A stretch of DNA of 64,000 nt, from the NCBI RefSeq assembly GCF_003610915.1, contig NZ_NSDJ01000001.1:868001-932000 (forward strand), in the 5' to 3' direction. Below are positions 55,891 through 64,000 of the stretch, one piece after another. The position numbers and the translations under genes are program-made. The notes under the pieces were generated by a model. That model saw nothing but the letters and a program-made list of their open reading frames with translations, was not told the DNA's origin and made no database searches. Numbering within the stretch: the stretch's first letter is position 1; each line of letters begins with the position of its first letter. Source of the stretch: Rahnella variigena (GTDB taxonomy: Bacteria > Pseudomonadota > Gammaproteobacteria > Enterobacterales > Enterobacteriaceae).

Positions 55891-56591
55891 ACCAGTCGTT
55901 GCGCGGCGTGCTTGAACCGCTGGTCTGGGAGAGTGAATTCTTCCGGCTGAAAAGCGCGCGACTGACGCCGGACGCCGCAGCGACTGGCATCACGACACAG
56001 GCGCTGGATGACTATGCGCTGGTGCAGGCGAAAGTGGATGCGTCAGAAACGCATACGCTGGATGCACTTTCGGCGCTGGGTTTCCGGCTGGCAGAAGGTG
56101 AAACGGACATTTGCGTGACGGTGACGCCGCAGGATAATGCGCTGGCGGCCGGGCGTCTGGCCATTCCGGAAGACATTGCCGATGTGACCGCGATTGCCCG
56201 TCAGGCATTTCGCCTTAGTCGTTTTCGTGCGCCCTGGTATCAGCCGGATGACAGCGCACGTTTTTACGCGATGTGGGCAGAAAAAGCGGTTCTCGGCACC
56301 TTTGATCACCTTTGCCTGTGGATTGACGATGAACAGGGCAACGGACTGGGCTTTGTCACGCTGCGACGTCTGTCCGAAGATGAAGTAAGAATTGGCCTGC
56401 TGGCTGTCAGACCTGAGTATCAGGGGAAGGGAGCGGGCAAAAAGTTAATGGCGGCTGCGAAAAAATGGTGTGCTGAACAAGGCGTGTCGCGATTATATGT
56501 CGCCACGCAAACCGGCAATCTCGCGGCCTTGAATCTTTATCTCGCCAGCGGTGGCAAAGTTGCCCGCACGGCATACTGGTTGTACAGGTGA
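55881..56591 (+). CDS. wecD: dTDP-4-amino-4,6-dideoxy-D-galactose acyltransferase
   Basis: GNAT-family N-acetyltransferase that makes dTDP-Fuc4NAc, the third ECA sugar. 236 residues, slightly longer than the 224 of E. coli. The acetyl-CoA block LLAVRPEYQGKGAGKKLM is fuller here than in E. coli WecD, and RFRAPWYQPDDSARFYAMW and TFDHLCLW match the family; the C terminus TAYWLYR is identical to E. coli as I recall it. Its ATG lies inside the end of wecC, so no room remains for rffG or rffH. Confidence 0.93.
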   Translation: MAINQSLRGVLEPLVWESEFFRLKSARLTPDAAATGITTQALDDYALVQAKVDASETHTLDALSALGFRLAEGETDICVTVTPQDNALAAGRLAIPEDIADVTAIARQAFRLSRFRAPWYQPDDSARFYAMWAEKAVLGTFDHLCLWIDDEQGNGLGFVTLRRLSEDEVRIGLLAVRPEYQGKGAGKKLMAAAKKWCAEQGVSRLYVATQTGNLAALNLYLASGGKVARTAYWLYR

Positions 56592-56595
56592 AACG

Positions 56596-57726
56596 ATGAT
56601 CCCTTTTAATGCGCCACCGATTGTGGGTACTGAAATTGATTTCATGCGCGAGGCGATGAGCAGCGGCAAACTGTGTGGCGATGGCGGATTCACCCTGCGC
56701 TGCCAGAAGTGGTTTGAACAACGTTTTAACTGCCCGAAAGTGTTGCTGACGCCTTCCTGTACCGCTTCTCTGGAGATGGCGGCATTATTGCTAGACATCC
56801 AGCCCGGCGACGAAGTGATCATGCCGAGTTTCACCTTTGTTTCGACCGCTAACGCGTTCGTACTGCGTGGCGCCAAAATCGTGTTTGTTGATGTCCGTCT
56901 GGACACTATGAATATCGATGAAACCCTGATTGAAGCGGCGATCACTGAGAAAACGAAAGTGATTGTTCCCGTGCATTACGCCGGTGTGGCCTGTGAAATG
57001 GACACCATTATGGCGCTGGCCGAAAAGTATCGTCTGTTTGTGGTGGAAGATGCGGCGCAGGGCGTGATGTCGACTTACAAAGGCAAAGCGTTGGGCACTA
57101 TAGGTCATATCGGCTGTTTCAGTTTTCACGAAACCAAAAATTACACTGCGGGTGGCGAAGGCGGGGCAACGCTGATTAACGATCCGGCGCTGATTGACCG
57201 TGCTGAAATCATTCGCGAAAAAGGCACTAACCGCAGCCAGTTCTTCCGCGGGCAGGTGGATAAATACACCTGGCGTGATATCGGTTCCAGTTATCTGATG
57301 TCCGATTTACAGGCCGCGTATCTGTGGGGAAATCTCGATGCCGCTGAAAAGATTAACCAGCGCCGTCTGAGCATCTGGAATGAGTATTACGAAGCGTTGC
57401 AGGATCTGGCCGACGCTGGCCGTGTTCAGCTGCCTTCAGTTCCGCAGGATTGCGTGCAAAACGCCCACATGTTCTATGTCCGCCTGAACGATATCGAAGA
57501 TCGCGACGCGTTTATTCGTCACATGAAAGCGGCGGATATCCTGACTGTATTCCATTACATCCCGCTGCACGCCTGTCCGGCGGGTGAAGATTTTGGTCGT
57601 TTCTCTGGTGTCGATCGTTTCACGACCAAAGAAAGTGAACGTCTGGTGCGACTGCCGTTGTTCTACAACATGACCGACGACACGCAGCGCACGGTGATTG
57701 CGGCCATGCTGCAATATTTCGCCTGA
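56596..57726 (+). CDS. wecE: dTDP-4-amino-4,6-dideoxygalactose transaminase
   Basis: PLP-dependent sugar aminotransferase that makes dTDP-Fuc4N from dTDP-4-keto-6-deoxyglucose. The start is ATG 56596 (MIPFNAPPIVGTEIDF), with AGGTG six bases upstream and four bases after the wecD stop; 376 residues as in E. coli. The PLP lysine is in FHETKNYTAGGEGG, and VVEDAAQGV and the RDIGSSYLMSDLQAAYLWGNL block are typical of the DegT/DnrJ/EryC1 family. It needs an RffG-type dehydratase product supplied from outside this cluster. Confidence 0.97.
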   Translation: MIPFNAPPIVGTEIDFMREAMSSGKLCGDGGFTLRCQKWFEQRFNCPKVLLTPSCTASLEMAALLLDIQPGDEVIMPSFTFVSTANAFVLRGAKIVFVDVRLDTMNIDETLIEAAITEKTKVIVPVHYAGVACEMDTIMALAEKYRLFVVEDAAQGVMSTYKGKALGTIGHIGCFSFHETKNYTAGGEGGATLINDPALIDRAEIIREKGTNRSQFFRGQVDKYTWRDIGSSYLMSDLQAAYLWGNLDAAEKINQRRLSIWNEYYEALQDLADAGRVQLPSVPQDCVQNAHMFYVRLNDIEDRDAFIRHMKAADILTVFHYIPLHACPAGEDFGRFSGVDRFTTKESERLVRLPLFYNMTDDTQRTVIAAMLQYFA

Positions 57727-57727
57727 T

Positions 57728-58978
57728 ATGTCGCTGGCAAAAGCGTCCGTCTGGACCGCTGGTTCCACGCTGATTAAAATCGGTGCCGGGCTGCTGGTGG
57801 TGAAACTGCTGGCGGTGGCTTTCGGGCCTGATGGTGTGGGGCAGGCGGGGAATTTCCGCCAGCTGGTGACAGTACTGGGCGTGCTTTCCGGTGCCGGAAT
57901 TTTCAACGGCGTTACCAAATACGTCGCTGAACATCATGAAAACCCGGAGCGGTTACAAGCCGTTCTCGGCACGTCTTCCACGCTGATTTTAGGTTTCTCG
58001 ACGGTGCTGGCGGCCGTTTTTCTGCTGGCCGCCGGACCGGTGAGTGTCGCGCTGTTCGGCCATGACCGCTATCAGGCAGTCGTCCGCTTTGTGGCTTTTA
58101 TTCAGATGGGCATCGCCTACGCCAACTATTTTCAGGCCATCCTGAAAGGCTACCGTGATGCCATGGGCAACGCGCTGGCGGTGATCGGCGGCAGCCTGAT
58201 CGGTCTTCTGGCCTATCTGCTGTGCTTTAAGCTGGGCGGCTACGAAGGCGCTTTGGCCGGGCTGGCGCTGGTGCCGGCGCTGGTGATCCTGCCTGCGGGC
58301 GGCATGTTGTGGCGGCGGAAATCCTTCCCGCTGCATTATTTAAAGCCGGGCTGGGATCGCTTTATCGCCAGCCATCTGGGCAAATTTACGCTGATGGCGC
58401 TGATCACCTCCGTTACCTTACCGGTGGCGTATGTGATGATGCGAAATCTGCTGGCGGAGCATTACAGCTGGAAAGAAGTGGGGATCTGGCAGGGTGTCAG
58501 CAGCATTTCCGATGCCTATTTGCAGTTCATTACCGCCTCTTTCAGCGTGTATCTGTTACCGACGTTATCGCGCCTGACCGATAAGCGCGATGTCACTCGC
58601 GAGATTGTGAAATCGCTGAAATTCGTTTTGCCTGCGGTGGCGGCGGTCAGTTTTACCGTCTGGCTGCTGCGCGACTTTGCTATCTGGCTGCTGTTTTCAA
58701 AACAATTTATCGCGATGCGCGATTTGTTTGCGTGGCAGCTGGTCGGCGATGTGCTGAAAGTCGGCTCGTATGTTTTTGGGTATCTGGTGATCGCCAGAGC
58801 GTCATTGCGCTTTTACGTGCTGACTGAAATCAGCCAGTTCGCGTTACTGACGGGATTCTCTCACTGGCTGATCCCGATACACGGTTCTCTTGGCGCTGCA
58901 CAGGCCTATATGGCGACCTACATCGTCTATTTCACCCTGTGTTGCACCGTATTTGTTATCTATCGTAGACGAGCATGA
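57728..58978 (+). CDS. wzxE: lipid III flippase
   Basis: Moves the undecaprenyl-linked ECA trisaccharide across the inner membrane. The start is ATG 57728, directly after the wecE stop; 416 residues as in E. coli, with about twelve hydrophobic segments of the polysaccharide transporter (MOP) fold. Highly conserved stretches include GTPase-free loop segments such as [17 protein letters not shown] and [19 protein letters not shown]. It overlaps wecF by four bases. Confidence 0.96.
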   Translation: MSLAKASVWTAGSTLIKIGAGLLVVKLLAVAFGPDGVGQAGNFRQLVTVLGVLSGAGIFNGVTKYVAEHHENPERLQAVLGTSSTLILGFSTVLAAVFLLAAGPVSVALFGHDRYQAVVRFVAFIQMGIAYANYFQAILKGYRDAMGNALAVIGGSLIGLLAYLLCFKLGGYEGALAGLALVPALVILPAGGMLWRRKSFPLHYLKPGWDRFIASHLGKFTLMALITSVTLPVAYVMMRNLLAEHYSWKEVGIWQGVSSISDAYLQFITASFSVYLLPTLSRLTDKRDVTREIVKSLKFVLPAVAAVSFTVWLLRDFAIWLLFSKQFIAMRDLFAWQLVGDVLKVGSYVFGYLVIARASLRFYVLTEISQFALLTGFSHWLIPIHGSLGAAQAYMATYIVYFTLCCTVFVIYRRRA

Positions 58979-60057
58979 CAACGCTGATTCACGTTCTGGG
59001 ATCTGACATTCCCCACCATAATGTCACCGTACTGCGCTTTTTTAATGGTGTACTGGCCGAATGCGCGCCGGAAAAGCTGATTTGTCATTTTATGGTCGCG
59101 GCGGCGGATGCATCAGCGTTTGCTGAGTTCACGCGTCTGGATATTCGCGTTTATCCGGATAAAAAGACGCTGGCGGCGGCGGTGATTTCCCGCGCGCAGG
59201 AACGCACACATCACTTTTTCTTCCACGGCCAGTTTAATCCGACACTCTGGCTGGCATTGCTGACCGGCAAAATTAAGGCACGACAGGTCAGCTGGCATAT
59301 CTGGGGCGCAGACCTTTATGAATCGGCAGGCGGTCTGAAATTCCGTCTGTTCTATCTGATGCGTCGTCTGGTGCAGGGCCGTATCGGGCATGTTTTCGCC
59401 ACCCGCGGTGACTTGATCCACTTCCATCAGCGCCATCCCCGCGTGCCTTCTTCGTTGCTGTATTTCCCGACGCGGATGGATCCGGCGCTCACGCAGCCTG
59501 CGGATTTGCCCGAGCCCGAAGGGCCGATGACGGTTCTGGTCGGTAACTCCGGCGATCGCACTAACCAGCATATTGAAGCGCTGCGTTCGTTGCATCAGCA
59601 GTTCGGAGCCGATATCCGGGTGATTATCCCGATGGGCTATCCGGCCAATAACCAGACTTACATTGAGCAGGTTCGCGCTGAGGCATTAAAACTTTTTGCG
59701 CCTGAAAACGTTGAACTGATGACCGGCGCGATGGCGTTTGACGACTATCTCAACGTGCTGCGCCGCTGTTCGCTGGGGTATTTTATTTTCGACCGCCAGC
59801 AGGGCATTGGGACGCAATGTCTGCTTATTCAGTTCGGCGTGCCGTTCGTCGTCAGCCGTCAGAATCCGTTCTGGCAGGATCTGGCTGAGCAGCATTTGCC
59901 GGTGCTGTTTTACGGCGATGCGCTGGATGCCAAAACAGTGGCGGAAGCACGACGCCAGTTGCTGAGCGCTGATCGCCAAAATATCGCCTTTTTTAATCCG
60001 AATTACATCGCGGGCTGGCAGCAGGCCTTGCAGCTGGCGGCGGGAGACGCATCATGA
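58975..60057 (+). CDS. wecF: TDP-Fuc4NAc:lipid II transferase
   Basis: Peripheral glycosyltransferase of family GT56 that adds Fuc4NAc to lipid II, completing the ECA repeat unit on the cytoplasmic face. 360 residues against 359 in E. coli. The N terminus [22 protein letters not shown], the central [10 protein letters not shown] and [17 protein letters not shown], and [17 protein letters not shown] are family blocks. It overlaps wzxE and wzyE by four bases each, so the three are translated as a coupled set. Confidence 0.96.
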   Translation: MTTLIHVLGSDIPHHNVTVLRFFNGVLAECAPEKLICHFMVAAADASAFAEFTRLDIRVYPDKKTLAAAVISRAQERTHHFFFHGQFNPTLWLALLTGKIKARQVSWHIWGADLYESAGGLKFRLFYLMRRLVQGRIGHVFATRGDLIHFHQRHPRVPSSLLYFPTRMDPALTQPADLPEPEGPMTVLVGNSGDRTNQHIEALRSLHQQFGADIRVIIPMGYPANNQTYIEQVRAEALKLFAPENVELMTGAMAFDDYLNVLRRCSLGYFIFDRQQGIGTQCLLIQFGVPFVVSRQNPFWQDLAEQHLPVLFYGDALDAKTVAEARRQLLSADRQNIAFFNPNYIAGWQQALQLAAGDAS

Positions 60058-61433
60058 CGCTGACACAGCTCGGTGGCTTGTCACTGGTGTATGCGTTCTC
60101 GCTGCTGTTCATTCTGACGCTGACGTATAAAGAGTTTCGCCGCGTGCGCTTTAACTTCAACGTCTTGTTTTCTCTGCTCTATCTGCTGACATTCTATTTC
60201 GGTTTTCCTCTGACTTGTCTGCTGGTTTTCCAGTTTGATGTGAAAGTGGTGCCGGTCGAAAACCTGTTGCAGGCCATGCTGGCCGCCACCTGTTTCTACG
60301 GCATTTATTACGTCAGCTATAAAACACGGCTGAAGGCAAAACGTGACGGGCCCTCACGCCCGCTGTTTACCATGAACCGGGTGGAAACCCATCTCACCTG
60401 GATGTTGCTGGCGCTGATTGCGGTGGTGACGGTTTCTATTTTCTTTGCGCATAACGGCTTTTTGCTGTTTAAGCTCAAGTCGTACAGCCAGATATTCTCC
60501 AGCGATGTGTCCGGCGTGGCGCTCAAACGCTTCTTCTACTTCTTTATTCCGGCCATGCTGGTGGTCTTTTTCCTTAAACCCGACGTGCGCCGCTGGCTGT
60601 TTTTCCTCGCCAGTACGGTGGCGTTTGGCTTCCTGACGTATGTCATCGTCGGCGGTACCCGCGCCAATATCATTATCGCGTTCGCCCTGTTTCTGTTTAT
60701 TGGCATTGTTCGCGGCTGGATCAGCTTATGGATGCTGGCGGCGGCGGGCGTGCTGGGTATCGTCGGCATGTTCTGGCTGGCGCTTAAACGCTACGGTCTG
60801 AACGTCAGCGGTCCGGAGGCCATTTATACCTTCCTTTATCTGACGCGCGATACCTTCTCGCCGTGGGAGAATCTGGGGCTGTTGCTGCAAAACTACGACA
60901 AAATCAGTTTTCAGGGACTGGCACCGATTGTGCGTGATTTCTACGTCTTTATCCCCGGCTGGCTGTGGCACGATCGTCCGGGCGTGGTGCTTAACTCGGC
61001 CAACTATTTCACCTGGGAAGTGCTGGATAACCATTCCGGCCTGGCGATTTCACCGACGCTGATTGGCTCGCTGGTGGTGATGGGCGGCGTGTGGTTTATC
61101 CCGCTGGGCGCTGTTGCCGTCGGTATGATCATCAAATGGTTCGACTGGTTGTACGAAAAAGGCAAAGCAGACACCAACCGCTACAAAGCCGCCATCCTGC
61201 AAAGTTTTTGCTTCGGTGCGGTCTTTAATATGATTGTGCTGGCCCGTGAAGGCGTGGATTCCTTCTTTTCGCGGGTGGTCTTCTTCTGTGTCGTTTTCGG
61301 CGCATGTCTGGTGGTGGCCAAATTGTTGTACTGGATGTTTGACGCCGCCGGGCTGATACGTGCCAAAATACCCCGCAGAAAAAACCTCATGGAGCCGCTG
61401 GCAGTAAGGAAGAATCATGAATCTGGAGAATAA
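60054..61433 (+). CDS. wzyE: ECA polymerase
   Basis: Polymerises ECA repeat units in the periplasmic leaflet, with chain length set by WzzE. 459 residues (about 450 in E. coli) with about eleven hydrophobic segments and a large periplasmic loop near residues 255-330 ([46 protein letters not shown]). A basic cytoplasmic tail ends the protein. The last 17 bases overlap wecG. Confidence 0.95.
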   Translation: MTLTQLGGLSLVYAFSLLFILTLTYKEFRRVRFNFNVLFSLLYLLTFYFGFPLTCLLVFQFDVKVVPVENLLQAMLAATCFYGIYYVSYKTRLKAKRDGPSRPLFTMNRVETHLTWMLLALIAVVTVSIFFAHNGFLLFKLKSYSQIFSSDVSGVALKRFFYFFIPAMLVVFFLKPDVRRWLFFLASTVAFGFLTYVIVGGTRANIIIAFALFLFIGIVRGWISLWMLAAAGVLGIVGMFWLALKRYGLNVSGPEAIYTFLYLTRDTFSPWENLGLLLQNYDKISFQGLAPIVRDFYVFIPGWLWHDRPGVVLNSANYFTWEVLDNHSGLAISPTLIGSLVVMGGVWFIPLGAVAVGMIIKWFDWLYEKGKADTNRYKAAILQSFCFGAVFNMIVLAREGVDSFFSRVVFFCVVFGACLVVAKLLYWMFDAAGLIRAKIPRRKNLMEPLAVRKNHESGE

Positions 61434-62157
61434 CGTTCCGCAATACGATATCCGCGGGATCCGCCTTTGGGGCTTTCGTAATATGGCGCATTTTCTCGAT
61501 TACCTTTTTGCCGGTCACAAGGTGAAAACCGGTGCGCTGGTGGCGATAAATGCCGAGAAAGTGCTGACCGTCGAAAGTAATCCCGAAATGAGTGAGCTGA
61601 TTGGCCGCGCTGAATACAAATATCCTGACGGTATCAGCATTGTGCGGGCCATCCGCCGTAAATACCCGCAGGCGCAGGTTTCCCGTATCGCCGGTGCCGA
61701 TCTCTGGGAAGGCCTGATGGAGCGCGCCGGTCGTGAAGGAACGCCGGTCTTTCTGATTGGCGGCAAACCTGAAGTTCTGGAACAAACGGAAGAAAAGCTG
61801 CGCACGCAGTGGAACGTCAATATTGTCGGCAGCCAGAATGGCTACTTCACGCCGGAGCAGCGTGGCTCGTTATTCGAACGCGTCAGAGGCAGCGGGGCAG
61901 CGATTGTGACGGTGGCGATGGGCTCGCCGAAACAGGAAATCCTGATGCGTGATTGTCGTCTGGTTCATCCGGATGCGCTCTATATGGGCATCGGAGGCAC
62001 CTACGACGTTTTCACCGGCCACGTGAAACGGGCGCCAAAAATCTGGCAAAACATGGGGCTGGAATGGCTCTATCGTCTAATTTTGCAGCCAAGCCGTTTG
62101 CGTCGTCAGCTCAAACTGCTCAAATTCGTCCGTTATTACTACACCGGTCGTCTGTAA
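61417..62157 (+). CDS. wecG: UDP-ManNAcA transferase
   Basis: GT26-family (WecG/TagA/CpsF) transferase that adds ManNAcA to lipid I, giving lipid II of ECA. 246 residues as in E. coli. The block [19 protein letters not shown] and PDGISIVRA near the N terminus, then [12 protein letters not shown] and [18 protein letters not shown], mark the family; the basic C-terminal segment ([17 protein letters not shown]) is expected to bind the membrane. AAGGA precedes the ATG inside wzyE. Last gene of the ECA cluster. Confidence 0.97.
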   Translation: MNLENNVPQYDIRGIRLWGFRNMAHFLDYLFAGHKVKTGALVAINAEKVLTVESNPEMSELIGRAEYKYPDGISIVRAIRRKYPQAQVSRIAGADLWEGLMERAGREGTPVFLIGGKPEVLEQTEEKLRTQWNVNIVGSQNGYFTPEQRGSLFERVRGSGAAIVTVAMGSPKQEILMRDCRLVHPDALYMGIGGTYDVFTGHVKRAPKIWQNMGLEWLYRLILQPSRLRRQLKLLKFVRYYYTGRL

Positions 62158-62164
62158 CGAATCC

Positions 62165-62188
62165 GCCGTTCTGAATCTTCAGGACGGC
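62165..62188 (+). terminator. hairpin after wecG
   Basis: GCCGTTCTGAA and TTCAGGACGGC pair along eleven bases (one G-T pair) just past the wecG stop. Only a C/T mixed tract follows, so termination may be partial. Confidence 0.55.
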
Positions 62189-62397
62189 GCGTCACCTCTC
62201 ATTTCTTCACTTCTCTTGCCTGTGTTTCCTGTCCGCTTTGCATATCAGTGCTTATCTTTCTCAATAGGCGTTTGCAACTCGTCGGAAAATACGGAACCAT
62301 AACGCCGTTTTTCCGCCCTATACGGGCATCATCACAATAAAAATAACATTCCGCTCCTTCCGGAAGGCAAACACAACGAGAGAGAAATTGAGGATCT

Positions 62398-63792
62398 ATG
62401 GAGAATAAAGAAGAAAAGGGTGGGCTACACCGGGGGCTGGAGGCGAGACATATTGAGCTGATCGCTCTGGGCGGTACCATCGGTGTCGGATTATTCATGG
62501 GCGCGGCGAGCACCCTGAAATGGGCCGGGCCGTCAGTGTTACTGGCGTACATTCTGGCTGGTGTGTTTGTCTTCTTTATCATGCGTTCGATGGGCGAAAT
62601 GCTGCATCTGGAGCCGGTGGCCGGTTCGTTTGCAGTGTATGCGCATAAATATCTCGGGCCGTATTACGGTTATCTTACCGCGTGGAGTTACTGGTTCATG
62701 TGGATAGCGGTGGGGATTTCCGAAATCACCGCGATTGGCGTTTACGCGCAATACTGGTTTCCGGATTTACCGCAGTGGATCCCCGCGCTGGCGGCTGTGG
62801 CGATTGTTGCTGCGGCAAACCTCGCGGCTGTGAAACTCTATGGTGAAATGGAGTTCTGGTTTGCGCTGATCAAAATCACCACCATCATTGTGATGATCGT
62901 AGTCGGGCTGGCGGTGATTTTCTTCGGATTTGGTAATCACGGCGAACCGGTGGGGTTTGCGAACCTGACCGCGCACGGCGGCTTCTTTGCCGGCGGCTGG
63001 AAAGGCTTCCTGTTTGCGCTGTGTATTGTCGTGGCGTCCTATCAGGGCGTGGAACTGGTGGGTATCACCGCCGGTGAAGCCAAAAACCCGCAGGTTACCC
63101 TCAAACGCGCCATCAATAACATCCTGTGGCGTATCCTGATTTTCTACGTTGGCGCGATTTTCGTTATCATCACCATCTTCCCGTGGAACGAAATGGGCTC
63201 GCACGGCAGTCCGTTCGTGCTGACCTTTGCGAAGATTGGTATCGCTTCAGCGGCGGGTATTATCAACTTTGTGGTGCTGACAGCGGCACTGTCGGGTTGT
63301 AACAGCGGCATGTATAGCTGCGGACGTATGCTGTATGCGTTGTCTCAGAATCGTCAGTTGCCAGCGTTCCTGAGCAATGTATCTAAAAGCGGTGTGCCGG
63401 TTTACGGCATTGCGATCACGATTTTGTGTCTGCTGGTCGGTTCGTGCCTGAACTACATCATTCCGAATCCTGAGAAAGTATTTGTGTACGTTTACAGCGC
63501 CAGCGTATTGCCGGGCATGGTGCCGTGGTTTGTGGTGCTGATCAGCCAGCTGCGTTTTCGTGATGCGCATAAAGAGAAACTGAAAAACCATCCGTTTAAA
63601 TCGATTCTCTTTCCTTATACCAACTATCTGACGCTGCTTTTCCTGGCGTGTGTGCTGGTCGGTATGGCGATTAATCCGGATACCCGCGTTTCATTGCTGG
63701 TGGGTGGGATTTTCATCGCGGCGGTGTCGCTGATATACTTCGGCCTCGGCATGCACAAACGTGCCGCGCTGACGTCGGAAAAACTAAAATAA
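62398..63792 (+). CDS. yifK: threonine/serine:proton symporter (YifK/ThrP)
   Basis: Inner membrane amino acid permease of the APC superfamily; E. coli YifK, renamed ThrP, imports threonine and serine. 464 residues with twelve hydrophobic segments. The family start [25 protein letters not shown], the [20 protein letters not shown] block and [17 protein letters not shown] are very close to E. coli. The position between wecG and the argX tRNA is conserved. It is monocistronic, with a 240-base leader; E. coli regulation by Lrp and GcvB was not checked here. Confidence 0.93.
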   Translation: MENKEEKGGLHRGLEARHIELIALGGTIGVGLFMGAASTLKWAGPSVLLAYILAGVFVFFIMRSMGEMLHLEPVAGSFAVYAHKYLGPYYGYLTAWSYWFMWIAVGISEITAIGVYAQYWFPDLPQWIPALAAVAIVAAANLAAVKLYGEMEFWFALIKITTIIVMIVVGLAVIFFGFGNHGEPVGFANLTAHGGFFAGGWKGFLFALCIVVASYQGVELVGITAGEAKNPQVTLKRAINNILWRILIFYVGAIFVIITIFPWNEMGSHGSPFVLTFAKIGIASAAGIINFVVLTAALSGCNSGMYSCGRMLYALSQNRQLPAFLSNVSKSGVPVYGIAITILCLLVGSCLNYIIPNPEKVFVYVYSASVLPGMVPWFVVLISQLRFRDAHKEKLKNHPFKSILFPYTNYLTLLFLACVLVGMAINPDTRVSLLVGGIFIAAVSLIYFGLGMHKRAALTSEKLK

Positions 63793-63885
63793 CGCCGTAA
63801 GTCATGGGTGGGGAAGGGAAGGCGCTTACTTTTAATGCGTATTGGATAAAGCGTAATCAAACGCAATATTTCTGAAAAAAAGCAC

Positions 63886-63915
63886 TAGACAGCCAAGCGT
63901 TAAAACCGTAGTATC
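63886..63915 (+). promoter_or_regulatory. promoter of the tRNA-Arg gene
   Basis: -35 TAGACA (63886-63891), 18-base spacer, -10 TAGTAT (63910-63915), followed by the C-rich discriminator CCCCACCCGC typical of stable-RNA promoters. The transcript would start about 15 bases before the tRNA. Confidence 0.7.
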
Positions 63916-63935
63916 CCCACCCGCAACGGCGCTAA

Positions 63936-64000
<65 letters not shown>

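Overview
The window comes from a member of the Enterobacterales, most likely Yersiniaceae and probably Rahnella or a close relative. The evidence is a complete 16S rRNA gene whose variable regions I recall as Rahnella-like, near-collinear enterobacterial gene order, ERIC repeats and class-typical protein lengths. The genus is inferred from memory; no database search was possible. Almost all of the window is core chromosome, densely packed, with no prophage, insertion sequence, transposase, CRISPR array or toxin-antitoxin pair that I can see.

Left part (1-18.5 kb): the 5' part of ppc; argE divergent from argCBH with an ArgR operator between; a peroxiredoxin-glutaredoxin hybrid divergent from oxyR with a well-formed tandem OxyR site; sthA; fabR-yijD; an inserted rhamnogalacturonan uptake and hydrolysis pair (rhiT-rhiN) behind a KdgR-like box; trmA; btuB behind a cobalamin riboswitch; and murI overlapping the end of btuB.

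Middle (18.5-30.7 kb): a complete rrn operon (P1/P2, boxA, 16S, tRNA-Ile, tRNA-Ala, 23S, 5S, tRNA-Asp, tRNA-Trp, terminator), then a four-gene galactofuranose-type ABC importer (ytfQ-ytfR-ytfT-yjfF), hdfR and maoP. Relative to E. coli K-12, the left flank (murI) is that of rrnB and the right flank (tRNA-Asp, tRNA-Trp, hdfR) is that of rrnC, so the operon marks an rrn-mediated rearrangement breakpoint between the two lineages.

Right part (30.7-64 kb): comM, an MFS carboxylate-type transporter, the full branched-chain amino acid locus (ilvL leader and attenuator, the tiny ilvX, intact ilvG, then ilvM, ilvE, ilvD, ilvA; ilvY divergent from ilvC) with two ERIC elements, ppiC, rep, rhlB-gppA, trxA, rho, the enterobacterial common antigen cluster (wecA-wzzE-wecB-wecC-wecD-wecE-wzxE-wecF-wzyE-wecG) lacking rffG and rffH, the Thr/Ser permease gene yifK (thrP), and the start of a tRNA-Arg(CCG) gene cut by the window edge.

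I found no undescribed multi-gene system. The points most worth a second look are the hybrid rrn junction, the accessory transporter insertions (ytf, rhi, MFS), the missing rffGH, the recognisable ilvX peptide, and several unexplained hairpins inside operons.
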